Shown: positions 18,230 through 30,460 of the stretch, one piece after another
How the letters are laid out: each line of letters opens with the position of its first letter
How positions within the stretch are numbered: the first letter of the stretch is position 1
Origin: an uncultured Sphingomonas sp.
GTDB taxonomy: Bacteria > Pseudomonadota > Alphaproteobacteria > Sphingomonadales > Sphingomonadaceae
DNA: 64,000 nucleotides
Direction: 5' to 3'
Assembly (NCBI RefSeq): GCF_936927845.1
Contig: NZ_CAKZHV010000060.1
Coordinates: forward strand, 186,001-250,000
Translations under genes and position numbers: made by a program
Notes under the pieces: model-generated
Told to the model about the DNA's origin: nothing
What the model saw: the letters and a program-made list of their open reading frames with translations, nothing else
Databases searched by the model: none

Positions 18230-18544
18230 ATGCTGTTCACCACCACGACGCAATATATCGCATTGGCCGTCGCCTTGGTCGCCGGCTGGCTGTTCGGACT
18301 GGCGAGCCATCCCGGTGGCAAGAAGTGGAAGCAGCGCTACGCCGACGAGCGCAACGGCCACGCGGAAACGCGCAAGTCGCTCGAAGCGCGCGTCAACGAA
18401 CTGGAGCGCGAGAACAGCCGACTCGCCAGCGCCGCACCGGTCGCAGCTCCTGTCACCACGGCGGCGCCTGGCGCCGCATCGCGTGCAGAGCCCGCCTACC
18501 GCGACGATCATGTGATCCGCGACGAAGACCGCCGGCCGCTCTGA
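18230..18544 (+). CDS. Small membrane-anchored coiled-coil protein
   Basis: A 104-residue protein with an excellent RBS (GGGAGGAA) 6 bases before the ATG. One N-terminal membrane helix (about residues 8-25) is followed by a charged heptad-like stretch, residues 28-68 (QRYADERNGHAETRKSLEARVNELE in part), and an Ala/Pro linker. It ends with a charged tail DDHVIRDEDRRPL. I do not recognise the family. A strong terminator follows, so it is probably a monocistronic gene of cell-envelope function. Confidence 0.75.
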   Translation: MLFTTTTQYIALAVALVAGWLFGLASHPGGKKWKQRYADERNGHAETRKSLEARVNELERENSRLASAAPVAAPVTTAAPGAASRAEPAYRDDHVIRDEDRRPL

Positions 18545-18580
18545 GGCCCGTCCGAACCTCTCCCACACCGAGCCGCTGAC

Positions 18581-18614
18581 GGCCGCCGCGGCACCATACC
18601 GCGGCGGTGTTTTT
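18581..18614 (+). terminator. Rho-independent terminator
   Basis: GCCGCCGCGG, a 7-base loop and CCGCGGCGGT form a strong stem, followed by GTTTTT. It ends the transcript of the small membrane protein gene, directly before the convergent end of ppdK. Confidence 0.85.
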
Positions 18615-18616
18615 CG

Positions 18617-21301
<2,685 letters not shown>

Positions 21302-21527
21302 CGTGATCGTCTCCTGATGCTTTATTGTTGCAACGCGGCATAGGCCCGGATGGGTGCGATGGCCAGTGGGATGGCGGCGGGGCGTGCGGGCTGGTGACAC
21401 GTGCGGAATGGCGCGGAGACAGTGGTTTGCGCGGTGGTGTTGCGGGAACGTGCGACGGTAAGATTCTTGCGAAGTTGAGGAAGTTGAGGTTCACGCGCGT
21501 TTTTTGCGCGCGGCTCCACTTCGCTGT
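21302..21527. other. Gene-less stretch upstream of ppdK
   Basis: No supported gene. It should hold the ppdK promoter (minus strand). The part near 21.45-21.50 kb is locally less GC-rich (GTTGAGGAAGTTGAGGTTCACG-like repeats of GTTGAGG). Short open frames on both strands here lack ribosome binding sites and family resemblance. Confidence 0.4.
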
Positions 21528-21656
21528 CTCCCCTCTCTGATCAGGGAGGGGTTGGGATGGGTCAGGTGCGCTCGGGTAGGGCTGGCATGCAGCCGCTGCC
21601 CCTCACCCTCCCACCCGGCTTTGCCGGGCGGGCCCCTCCCTTTCCCCGGTGGGGAG
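21528..21656. repeat. REP-like palindromic repeat, family B copy 2
   Basis: Begins with CCCCTCTCTGATCAGGGAGGGG, contains GCTGCCCCTCACCCTCCCACCC and a hairpin CCCGGC-TTTG-GCCGGG, and ends in CCCCTCCC / GGTGGGGAG. The opening palindrome and the internal TGCCCCTCAC match copy 1 at 2.6 kb read from the other strand. It lies between glyS (end) and ppdK. Confidence 0.65.
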
Positions 21657-21729
21657 TTCCGGGCCGATTGTGCCCCCGGCACAATCTCAACATCGCGGGG
21701 CGATGTTGACCCGGAACTGGGTCATGCGG

Positions 21730-24146
21730 TTACCCCTCGATCCTGGAGAAGTCGGCGACGGTGTGGACGGAGGCGCGGACGCGGGCGAGGAGGTTCAGGC
21801 GCGCGGCACGCTTGGCCGCGTCGGGGTCGTTGACGGTGACGGTCTCAAAGAACGCGTCGATCGGTGCTCGCAGGCTAGCGAGCGCCGCCATCGCCGCCTC
21901 GAAATCCTCCGCCTCGACCGCGCGGGCGGCGGCGGGTTCGGCGGCGTCGAGCGCGGCGATCAGCGCGGCTTCGTCCTTCTCGGGCGTGTAGGACAGCGGT
22001 TCTCGCGCGACCGGAGCGGACGCGTCGACGCCTTCCTTTTTCAGGATGTTGGCGGCGCGCTTGTAGCCGGCGAGCAGGTTGGCGCCGTCGTCGGTCGTGA
22101 CGAACGATTGCAGCGCGCGGACGCGGGCGAGCAGGCGGACGAGATCGTCCTCGCCGCCGAGTGCGAACACCGCGTCGATCAGGTCGTGGCGGACGCCGGC
22201 CTCGCGTTGCTGGACCTTGAGGCGGTCGGCGAAGAAGTCGAGGACATTGGCGACAAGGCTGTTAAACCCGTTACCCTTTTGGCCGAAAGGACGAATTATT
22301 TCTGTCAGCTCATCTTCCAAGGCAGAGCTTGGATGCTTACGAATTATCTCCTCTAACGCACGAACATAGCCAAGATCAGGAGTAGCTCTGTCTAGAGCGG
22401 CATACAACTCCTCTAGAAGGCTGCTTTTGGCTTTGATCCGCTGAGTGTCAGCCTTAATCCGATCCCCCATTTGAGAGAGGACAGGCACAGAAGCTCTAAT
22501 AGTTGCTGTACTCAGACGAAGCCTAATTTGAGAATCTTGAAGTTGCGATAGTACTCCCAGACAGGCCCGCCTCAGCGCAAAGGGATCGCGAGACCCTGAT
22601 GGCCTTTGATTGATAACAAAAAAACCAACCAACGTATCCAGCTTGTCCGCCAAACTCACCGCGACCGTGACCGGGGCGGTGGGGACGTCGTCGCCCTGCC
22701 CGACTGGCTTGTAATGGTCGCGGATCGCTTCGGCGACCTGGGGGTCCTCGCCTTGCGCGGCGGCGTAATAGCCGCCCATCAGGCCTTGTAGCTCGGGGAA
22801 CTCGCCGACCATGCCGGTGACGAGGTCGGCCTTGCACAGGCGCGCGGCGCGTTCGGCGAGGTCGGCGAGGTGCGCCTTATCCTCCCCAGCATGGGGAGGG
22901 GGACCGTCCGCAGGACGGTGGAGGGGGGTGGCCTCGGGGGGTAACGCTGGGGGCTCTCCCCCTCCACCAGCTTCGCTGGTCCCCCTCCCCGGTTCGGGAA
23001 GGATATTTCCGCCTCCGACGATACCTTCCTCGACCAGCCAGCGGGCGAGTTTGGCGACGCGGTCTACCTTGTCGGCGACGGTGCCTAGCTTCTCGTGGAA
23101 GACGATCTTCTCAAGCTTCTTTGCCTGGTCCTCCAGCGGCACCTTGAGGTCCGTGTCGTAGAAGAAGCGCGCGTCGGAGAGGCGGGCGGCTAGGACCTTG
23201 CGATTGCCCTCGACGATCTTCGCGCCGCCGTCGGTGGCGTCGATGTTGGCAGTGCAGATGAAGGCGTTGGCGAGTTTGCCCTGCCCGTCCCGGCAGACGA
23301 AATACTTCTGGTTCACGCGCGCGGTGAGCTGGATCACTTCCGGCGGCACGTCGAGGAAGGCGGGGTCGAAGCGGCCGAGCAAGGGCACAGGCCATTCGGT
23401 CAGGCCAGCGTTCTCCGCGACCAGTCCCTCGTCGGGGACGAGTTCCAGCCGCGCGTCCGCCGCGAGCGCCTGGGCGCGGGTGCGGATCGTCGCGGCGCGC
23501 TCGTCCTGGTCGACGATGACGTGGCACATGCGCAGCTTGTCGGCGTAATCGGCGGCCGAGCCGATCGTGATCGCGCCGGGATGGTGAAAGCGGTGGCCGT
23601 AGGTGACCGCACCGCTGTCGATCCCCGCGATCGCGACGGGCACCACCTCCTCGCCGAACAGCGCGACGATGCCGTGCAGCGGGCGGACCCAGCGCAGAGA
23701 CTCGGTCGAGGCGGACGCATCGCCCCAGCGCATCGACTTGGGCCAGGGAAAGGCGCGGATGATCGCGGGGATGGCGTCTGCGAGCACGTCGGCGGTGGCG
23801 CGGCCGGGCTTCTCGGTCACCGCAAAGAAGACGCCGCCCCGCTCGGTCAGTTGCTCGCGTGTCAGGCCGGTCTTGCGCAGGAAGCCGTCGAGCGCCTGCG
23901 GCGGGGCGCTGGTCTTCGGGCCCTTCACCTCCTCGCTGACTGCCTCAGTCGCCAGCGGCAGGTCGCGCGCGATCAGGGCGAGGCGGCGCGGGGTGGCGTA
24001 GGTGACGATCTCGGACGCCGACAGGCCGGCGCGGGCGAGTTCGGCGGCGAACAGGCGCGACAAATCCTCGCGTGCCTTCGCCTGCATCCGCGCGGGGATC
24101 TCCTCCGAGCGGAGTTCGAGCAGGAAGTCGTTCTGGGTGGCGGGGT

Positions 24147-24150
<4 letters not shown>
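21730..24150 (-). CDS. glyS: Glycyl-tRNA synthetase beta subunit (enlarged, mosaic)
   Basis: Beta subunit of the tetrameric glycyl-tRNA synthetase. The GTG at 24150 overlaps the glyQ stop (GTGA) and yields MNPATQNDFLLELRSEEIPARM. The product has 806 residues, about 100 more than family members I know. Core motifs are present: GVFFAVTEKPGR, MRWGDAS, WVRPLHGIVALF and the late FFADRLKVQQREAGVRHDLIDAVFALG. Two oddities explain the length. Residues about 379-422 are encoded by a palindromic repeat inserted in frame. Residues about 503-632 lie in a tract of about 48% GC that includes an unusually long segment between RRACLG and FFADRLKV. The frame stays open, so the gene is probably functional. Confidence 0.95.
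22255..22640 (-). other. Low-GC tract inside glyS
   Basis: Counting G+C by hand over 22261-22620 gives 174 of 360 bases, about 48%. Neighbouring coding DNA is visibly much richer in G+C. Codons such as TTA, ATA, AGA and TCT appear, which the rest of the gene avoids. The tract begins within the conserved GFFVINQRPSGSRDPFALRRA block and ends just before FFADRLKV, so it replaces a piece of the gene and does not sit cleanly between domains. Confidence 0.8.
22883..23008. repeat. REP-like palindromic repeat inserted in frame in glyS (family B-related)
   Basis: Two head-to-head hairpins: GGGGAGGGGGACCGTCC-GCA-GGACGGTGGAGGGG and CCCCCTCCACCAGC-TTC-GCTGGTCCCCCTCCCC. The arms GGGGAGGGGGACC and GGTCCCCCTCCCC are exact reverse complements. 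The insert is translated as a Pro/Gly-rich peptide (LPEPGRGTSEAGGGGEPPAL and on) between WLVEEGIVGG and KAHLADLAERAA, keeping the glyS frame. Confidence 0.85.
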
Positions 24151-25070
<920 letters not shown>

Positions 25071-25202
25071 GACGCGCGGTGCTCTGGCGCAAGCGTGCGG
25101 GCGAGGCAAGGCGATGGGACGCGTCCCGTTCGGGGGCGGTTCAGTTGCGGGTGGCATAGACGCACCGCATATCCGCGCTTCCCTTGCCCGAAGGCCGCTT
25201 GC

Positions 25203-26108
25203 ATGACCCCCGTGATGAAGACCCTGACCTCCGCCTTCGCACTGCTGCTGGCGCTGCCCGCCTGCGCCAAGCAGGCGCCCGCCCCCGCGGTCGCGACCAA
25301 GGATGCCGATCCGGCATTGTGGGTGGTGAAGGACGCGGACACGACGATCTACCTGTTCGGGACGATCCACGTGCTGAAACCCGGCCTCACCTGGTTCGAC
25401 GAGGCGGTGAAGACCGCGTTCGACAAGTCGAACACGCTGGTGCTCGAGATGGTCGAGCCCGACCAGGCGACCGAGCAGAAGATCGTGCTGGCGAAGGCGT
25501 TCGCGCCCGACCAGCCCGCGCTCAGCACGCAGGTGTCGGACAAATACCGCCAGACGCTGGTGACGACGATGGCAGCGGGCAAGGTGCCGCCTGCGACCTA
25601 TGAGAAGATGCGGCCGTGGTTCGCCGCGGTCACGTTGTCGCTGCTGCCGGTGCAGAAATCGGGCTATGGCGCGGCGAACGGGCCGGAGCAGGTGCTGTCG
25701 GCGGCGGCGAAGGCGGCGAACAAGCCGGTCGTCGGGCTGGAAACGTTCGAAGGGCAGCTCGGCATCTTCGACGGCCTGTCGAAGCCCGCGCAGGTGAAAT
25801 TGCTGGAAAGCACGATCGACGAACTGCCGACCGCGAATGCGACGATGGACAAGATGGTCGACGACTGGTCGCGCGGCGACCCCGATGCGCTGGCGCGCGA
25901 GATGAACAAGGGGCTGAAGGACTCGCCCGAGGTCGCCAAGGCGCTCCTGACCGACCGCAACAAGCAATGGGCGGGCTGGATCGCGGAGCGGATGCGGACG
26001 CCGGGCACCGTGTTCATTGCGGTCGGCGCGGGTCATCTGGCGGGCGCGAACAGCGTGCAGGAGCAGTTAAAAGCGTACAAGCTCGACGCGGTGCGGGTGA
26101 AATACTGA
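25203..26108 (+). CDS. TraB/GumN-family lipoprotein
   Basis: A 301-residue protein with a lipoprotein signal (lipobox LPAC after a hydrophobic run; a second ATG at 25215 is possible). The mature part has the TraB/GumN hallmark opening ALWVVKDADTTIYLFGTIHVLKPGLTW, with GTIH, and a C-terminal TVFIAVGAGHLAGANSVQEQL. Members are proposed metalloproteases of the Tiki type because of the GxxH and GxGH motifs; the function here is inferred. It is divergent from glyQ. Confidence 0.88.
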   Translation: MTPVMKTLTSAFALLLALPACAKQAPAPAVATKDADPALWVVKDADTTIYLFGTIHVLKPGLTWFDEAVKTAFDKSNTLVLEMVEPDQATEQKIVLAKAFAPDQPALSTQVSDKYRQTLVTTMAAGKVPPATYEKMRPWFAAVTLSLLPVQKSGYGAANGPEQVLSAAAKAANKPVVGLETFEGQLGIFDGLSKPAQVKLLESTIDELPTANATMDKMVDDWSRGDPDALAREMNKGLKDSPEVAKALLTDRNKQWAGWIAERMRTPGTVFIAVGAGHLAGANSVQEQLKAYKLDAVRVKY

Positions 26109-26269
26109 GCTGCTCCGCCCTACCGAGCTTAGAGGGATGGCGGCGTGGAGGTGGGCGCTCCTGCCCAGCCTTGCCTTTTAGCCCTTGCCCAGCTATGCGC
26201 GCCGGCTTCCGGTCATGGTCATCCCTGGAGGCGTGACGGGAAGCACTTACACGAATTTCGGAGCATATC

Positions 26270-26959
26270 ATGAGCGACACTCTTACGCTCGCAGCCGAGA
26301 CGCGTGACCGGGTTGGCAAGGGAGCCTCTCGTTCGCTGCGTCGCGAAGGCCGCGTCCCCGCCGTCATCTACGGTCAGAACCGCGAACCGACCGCGATCCA
26401 CCTCGAGGAAAAGGCGCTGGTCAAGGCGCTGTCGACCGGTCACTTCTTTACCACCGTGGTGACGCTGAACGGCCAGCGCACGCTGCCCAAGGACGTGGCG
26501 TTCCACCCCGTCACCGATCGTCCGGTCCACGTCGACTTCCTGCGCATCGGTGCGCACGAGACGGTGACCGTGCAGGTGCCGGTGACCTTCACCGACGAAG
26601 ACGAGTCGGCCTATCTGAAGCAGGGCGGCGTGCTGAACGTCGTGCGCCACGAGATCGAGGTGACTTGCGACGCGGCGAACATCCCGACCGAGATCGCGAT
26701 CAGCCTGAAAGGCCGCGAGATCGGCGATTCGATCCACATCAGCGACGTGGCGCTGCCGAACGGCGTCGAGCCGTCGATAGACGACCGCGACTTCACCGTT
26801 GCGACGATCGTGCCGCCGACGGTCCCGACCGCCGAGGACGAGGCGCTCGACGCCGAGGTCGCCGAGACGCAGGCCGCCGAGCATGCCGAAGCGACCGACG
26901 AGGCCGCCGAGGGTGACGACGCCGGCACCGACGCCGACGGCGAGAAGTCGGAGGGCTGA
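26270..26959 (+). CDS. rplY: 50S ribosomal protein L25 (long CTC form)
   Basis: 5S rRNA-binding ribosomal protein bL25, 229 residues, the long form with an N-terminal L25 domain (ETRDRVGKGASRSLRREGRVPAVIYG) and a C-terminal beta domain (TVQVPVTFTDEDESAYLKQGG). The last about 60 residues are very acidic (Glu, Asp, Ala), as often in this group. It is followed by a terminator-like hairpin and then pth, a common gene pair. Confidence 0.97.
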   Translation: MSDTLTLAAETRDRVGKGASRSLRREGRVPAVIYGQNREPTAIHLEEKALVKALSTGHFFTTVVTLNGQRTLPKDVAFHPVTDRPVHVDFLRIGAHETVTVQVPVTFTDEDESAYLKQGGVLNVVRHEIEVTCDAANIPTEIAISLKGREIGDSIHISDVALPNGVEPSIDDRDFTVATIVPPTVPTAEDEALDAEVAETQAAEHAEATDEAAEGDDAGTDADGEKSEG

Positions 26960-26993
26960 TCCCCTCGCACCGGCGGAGACGCGGGTGAGCCAT

Positions 26994-27032
26994 AAAAAGG
27001 GGCAGGCGGGCGCAAGCTCCCCTGCCCTTTTC
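26994..27032 (+). terminator. Terminator between rplY and pth
   Basis: AAAAAGGGGCAGG pairs with CCCCTGCCCTTTT across a short GC-rich loop, leaving a T run on the plus strand and a complementary A run before the stem. It probably reduces read-through from rplY into pth. Confidence 0.75.
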
Positions 27033-27059
27033 TGTTGATGGCCTCGTTCTCGTTAGGAG

Positions 27060-27638
27060 ATGATTGACGTGCAATTGTGGGTGGGGCTCGGCAATCCGGG
27101 CGCGCAATATGCGATGCATCGCCACAATGTCGGCTTCATGGCGGTGGATGCGATCGCCGAGGTCCACGGCTTCGCCGCGCCGGCCAAGAAGTTTCAGGGC
27201 TGGGTGCAGGAAGGCCGCATCGGCACGACCAAGGTCATGCTGCTCAAGCCGGCGACCTTCATGAACGACAGCGGGCGCAGCGTCGGCGAGGCAATGCGCT
27301 TCTACAAGCTTGGCGTGGACGCACTGACGGTCTTCCACGACGAGCTCGACCTCGCGCCGATGAAGGTCAAGGTGCGCACCGGCGGCGGGCTTGCCGGGCA
27401 CAACGGGCTGCGCTCGATCGACCAGCACCTGGGGCCTGAGTTCCGCCGCGTGCGGCTGGGCATCGGGCATCCCGGGCACAAGGACCGGGTGAGCGGCTAT
27501 GTGCTGGGCAATTACGCCAAGGCCGAGATCGATACGCTGTCCGACATGCTCGGCGCGGTTGCGGGGGAAGCGGAGTGGCTGGCGCAGGGTGACGACGTGC
27601 GCTTCATGAACGACGTCGCGCTACGCATGGCGGACTAG
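27060..27638 (+). CDS. pth: Peptidyl-tRNA hydrolase
   Basis: Recycles peptidyl-tRNA released from stalled ribosomes. GTTAGGAG lies directly upstream of the ATG. The protein has 192 residues with WVGLGNPGAQYAMHRHNVGF (catalytic H22), KPATFMNDSG (N69), FHDELDL (D94) and GGGLAGHNGLRSI. All active-site residues are intact. The last 4 bases overlap the convergent diguanylate cyclase gene. Confidence 0.98.
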   Translation: MIDVQLWVGLGNPGAQYAMHRHNVGFMAVDAIAEVHGFAAPAKKFQGWVQEGRIGTTKVMLLKPATFMNDSGRSVGEAMRFYKLGVDALTVFHDELDLAPMKVKVRTGGGLAGHNGLRSIDQHLGPEFRRVRLGIGHPGHKDRVSGYVLGNYAKAEIDTLSDMLGAVAGEAEWLAQGDDVRFMNDVALRMAD

Positions 27639-28843
27639 GCGACCAGACGACGCGTGGGGTCCGAAGTCGCGACGCTGCGCGGCGGCGTTGCACCAGCACC
27701 GTTGAACAGCGGCGAGGCGCAGATCAGCCGGTTTCGCCCTAGTGCTTTCGCGACATAGAGCGCGCGGTCGGCGGCCGAGAGCAGCGCGTCGAGATCGCCG
27801 CCGTCGCTGCCGGCTTGGGCGAGCCCGATGCTGACGGTCGCGGTGACGACCACGCCGTCGCCGTGATCGGTACGGTTCGCGAAACGCGCGGCGATGCGCT
27901 CGCCCAGCGCCTTGGCCGCGGCAAGGTTGACGTCGGGCAGCAAGGCGGCGAACTCCTCGCCGCCCAACCGCGCGAGCGTGGCGGTTCCGTCCGTCTCATC
28001 GCGCATCACCTGCGCGAACGAGCGCAGCACCGCGTCGCCCGCGGCATGGCCGTGCGCGTCGTTGATCGCCTTGAAATGATCGAGGTCGAACGCCAGCAGC
28101 GTTGCGGTGCGATCACCGCGCAGCATCCGCGCGCCCGCCTCGAACAAGCCTTGCCGGTTGGTCAGCCCGGTCAGGAAATCGGTCCGCGAGGCGGCAAGCA
28201 GGTCGCGCTGCGCTTCCTCGCGCACCAGACCAACCAGGGTCATCGGCATCGCCACCGAGTAGAGCACGCCCTCGTACATCGTGATCTTGGACGCGAGGGC
28301 GATCACCGCGTCGCCGCCGCGCGTCGCGAGCAGCGGCAGCACAAACACGCGCGCGGCATAGATCGCGGTGTGCATCGCGGGCAGCAGGATTGCGAGCGGG
28401 CGCGTGCGCAACCGCCTGAGCGCGCGGTTGCGTACGAGCTCGAACACGGTCAGCGCGCTCGCGATCATGATCGGCAGCCCGGCGGCGTGTTGCCAGAATG
28501 CGTAGCGCTCAGCCCCACCCGCCACGATCCAGCCGGTGGCAAGGGCCAGCACGAGCAGCACCGAGCTGCGCAGATACCGCCGACCGTCGAGCGCGCCGAC
28601 GCCGTTCAACACCAGCAGATAACCGGTGACGATCACGAGGTTGCTGGCAGCCCAGCCGGACGCGCCGGGCAGATGGGTGCGCGCGACCGCGATGCTGCAC
28701 CCGACGGCAAGCGTCGTCCATCCCGCCGCCCAGATCAGCAGCGGCCGCCGCCGCCAGCGCCCGAAACTCTCCCACACCGTCAGCGCCGCACTCACGAGCA
28801 ACGTGCCGATGATCAGCGAATAAAGGGTGGCGAGGTCGATCAT
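27635..28843 (-). CDS. Membrane-bound diguanylate cyclase (GGDEF)
   Basis: A 402-residue protein: about six N-terminal membrane segments (from MIDLATLYSLIIGTLLVSAA) form a putative sensor, followed by a GGDEF domain from about residue 230. The active-site loop is RLGGEEFAALLP, and FDLDHFKAINDAHGHAAGD is intact, so synthesis of cyclic di-GMP is likely. I see no RxxD inhibitory site five residues before it. A TTG at 28855 could also start it, but the ATG at 28843 is better. No operon partner. Confidence 0.92.
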   Translation of the reverse strand: MIDLATLYSLIIGTLLVSAALTVWESFGRWRRRPLLIWAAGWTTLAVGCSIAVARTHLPGASGWAASNLVIVTGYLLVLNGVGALDGRRYLRSSVLLVLALATGWIVAGGAERYAFWQHAAGLPIMIASALTVFELVRNRALRRLRTRPLAILLPAMHTAIYAARVFVLPLLATRGGDAVIALASKITMYEGVLYSVAMPMTLVGLVREEAQRDLLAASRTDFLTGLTNRQGLFEAGARMLRGDRTATLLAFDLDHFKAINDAHGHAAGDAVLRSFAQVMRDETDGTATLARLGGEEFAALLPDVNLAAAKALGERIAARFANRTDHGDGVVVTATVSIGLAQAGSDGGDLDALLSAADRALYVAKALGRNRLICASPLFNGAGATPPRSVATSDPTRRLVA

Positions 28844-28984
28844 GCCTCGATGCAATCGCTACCTCACACGCGGCGAAGAAGCCGTTAACGCACGCTCACA
28901 CTTCCTTACACATCCGCCGCGATTGCGCGGGACACACGGCGGCGTCGCGCACGTTCAGTGGCGATGTGCGAGGGGAACATAGAC

Positions 28985-29935
28985 GTGACTGACCTGGACC
29001 GGATCGTCGCCGAGGTAGCGGACGAGATCGCGGTAAACGCCGCAACGATCGAGCGCGAGGCGGATGCGAAGGAGCCAGGCGCGACCCCCGGACCGCTGGG
29101 AATCGCGGTTGCGCTGCCCGATGGACGTGTGTTGTGCGGCGGCGACACCGCCACGCGCTTTCCGATCCAGAGCATCTCCAAGGTATTCGCGCTCGAGGTC
29201 GCGCTATGCGCGATCGGTGACGCCGTGTTCGAACGTGTCGGGCGCGAACCCTCGGGCGATCCGTTCAACTCGATCGTCGAGCTGGAGCGCAACGACGGCA
29301 TCCCGCGCAACCCGTTCGTCAACGCGGGCGCGCTGGTGACGGTCGACGTGGTCGGTGAGGCGATGAAGGGCGCGGGCGCGCACGGTGCGGTGGTCGACCT
29401 GATCGCGCATCAGCTCGGGGTCGACCGCGTCGCGCTCGACGATGAGGTGCTGGAGAGTGAGACGAGCGGCGGCGATCTGAACCGTTCGATGCTGAGCTTC
29501 ATGAAGCATCACGGCAACCTGCGCGGCGACCCCGACCAGGTGCTGCGCCGCTATGTCGCGCAATGCGCGGTGTCGCTCAACTGCGCCGAACTGGCGCGCG
29601 CCGGACGGTTCCTGGCGCGGACGCGGCTGAAGAAGGACGAGTCAGGTGAGAATGGCGCGAAGAACAACGCCCGTGCGACACGGATGCGCCACCTGCTGGC
29701 ATTGATGATGACGTGCGGGCATTACGACGCCTCGGGCGACTTCGCGCTGCGCGTCGGGCTACCGGCCAAGAGCGGGGTCGGCGGCGGCATCCTGGCGATC
29801 GCACCCGAAGTGGCCTCGTTCGCGGTATGGTCGCGCAACCTCGACCAGAACGGCAATTCGATTCAGGGCGTCCACGCGCTGGAAATGCTGGCGGCGCGCA
29901 CCGGCTGGTCGGTGTTCGGCCCGCCGCGCCCCTGA
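28985..29935 (+). CDS. glsA: Glutaminase
   Basis: Serine-dependent beta-lactamase-fold glutaminase converting glutamine to glutamate and ammonia. The catalytic serine lies in RFPIQSISKVFALEVA. SGDPFNSIVELERNDGIPRNPFVNAGALV and SGVGGGILAIAPE match the family closely. The GTG at 28985 has GAGGGGA at good spacing and gives 316 residues; the ATG at 28964 would add seven. Cytoplasmic and monocistronic by position. The internal EVLESETSGGDLNRS loop is normal. Confidence 0.95.
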   Translation: MTDLDRIVAEVADEIAVNAATIEREADAKEPGATPGPLGIAVALPDGRVLCGGDTATRFPIQSISKVFALEVALCAIGDAVFERVGREPSGDPFNSIVELERNDGIPRNPFVNAGALVTVDVVGEAMKGAGAHGAVVDLIAHQLGVDRVALDDEVLESETSGGDLNRSMLSFMKHHGNLRGDPDQVLRRYVAQCAVSLNCAELARAGRFLARTRLKKDESGENGAKNNARATRMRHLLALMMTCGHYDASGDFALRVGLPAKSGVGGGILAIAPEVASFAVWSRNLDQNGNSIQGVHALEMLAARTGWSVFGPPRP

Positions 29936-29965
29936 AGCAACACCGCGCCCGAAGCCGCGCTGCAA

Positions 29966-30460
29966 TCAGGCGACGTAGAGCGTCGAGATCATCAGCAATT
30001 GCCGGATCGCGCGCAGTTCGGCCTCCATGCTTCGTTGCAGCATCGCGATCGTCTCGACCATCTCGGCGCGATAGATCGTCCACTCGGTCTCGCGCAGATG
30101 GCGCCAGCGCGCGTGATAGGCGGTGACGACCTCGCCGAGCTGAAAACAATCGAGCTTCATCGTGCGCGCGACGATCCTGCTGGATGCCGGACCGTGACTT
30201 ACGACGGGATCGAAGATCTGCCCGTGCTTGAAGCGCTGATACCGGCCCAGATGCGCGGTCAACCGGTCGCGGTTGCCCGCGAGCAGCGCGAGGCTGCCGA
30301 TCCGCTCGCCCGCGACCAGTGCCTCGGCGCGTCGCATCATGGTGAACGCGCGGGAGACGTAAGCCTCGGCTTCGTTATGCAGCGCCGCGCGCGCCTCGGC
30401 CGACCCGAACAGCGAAGGCGGCGCGATCGGTGCTCCGCCGTCGCGTAACAGCGCGCTCAT
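29966..30460 (-). CDS. Uncharacterised helical protein encoded with globin
   Basis: A 164-residue protein with no signal peptide. It is almost wholly predicted helix, Arg/Ala/Leu-rich, with one cysteine (MKLDCFQLGEV) and aromatic clusters YHARWRHLRETEWTIYRAEM. Its ATG overlaps the globin stop as ATGA, so it is co-translated with the globin. The N-terminal 18 residues are Pro/Gly-rich. I do not recognise the family. The coupling suggests it serves the globin, for example as a reductase-independent partner or regulator, but this is only positional inference. Confidence 0.8.
   Translation of the reverse strand: MSALLRDGGAPIAPPSLFGSAEARAALHNEAEAYVSRAFTMMRRAEALVAGERIGSLALLAGNRDRLTAHLGRYQRFKHGQIFDPVVSHGPASSRIVARTMKLDCFQLGEVVTAYHARWRHLRETEWTIYRAEMVETIAMLQRSMEAELRAIRQLLMISTLYVA

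Noticed and set aside
25071..26036. Upstream continuation of the glyQ frame, antisense to the TraB-like gene
   Set aside because: GlyQ homologues begin at the ATG at 25070; the extension is Arg-rich high-GC antisense sequence.
28955..28987. Longer glutaminase starts (GTG 28958, ATG 28964)
   Set aside because: GAGGGGA is positioned for the GTG at 28985 and homologues begin near there; the ATG at 28964 remains possible.
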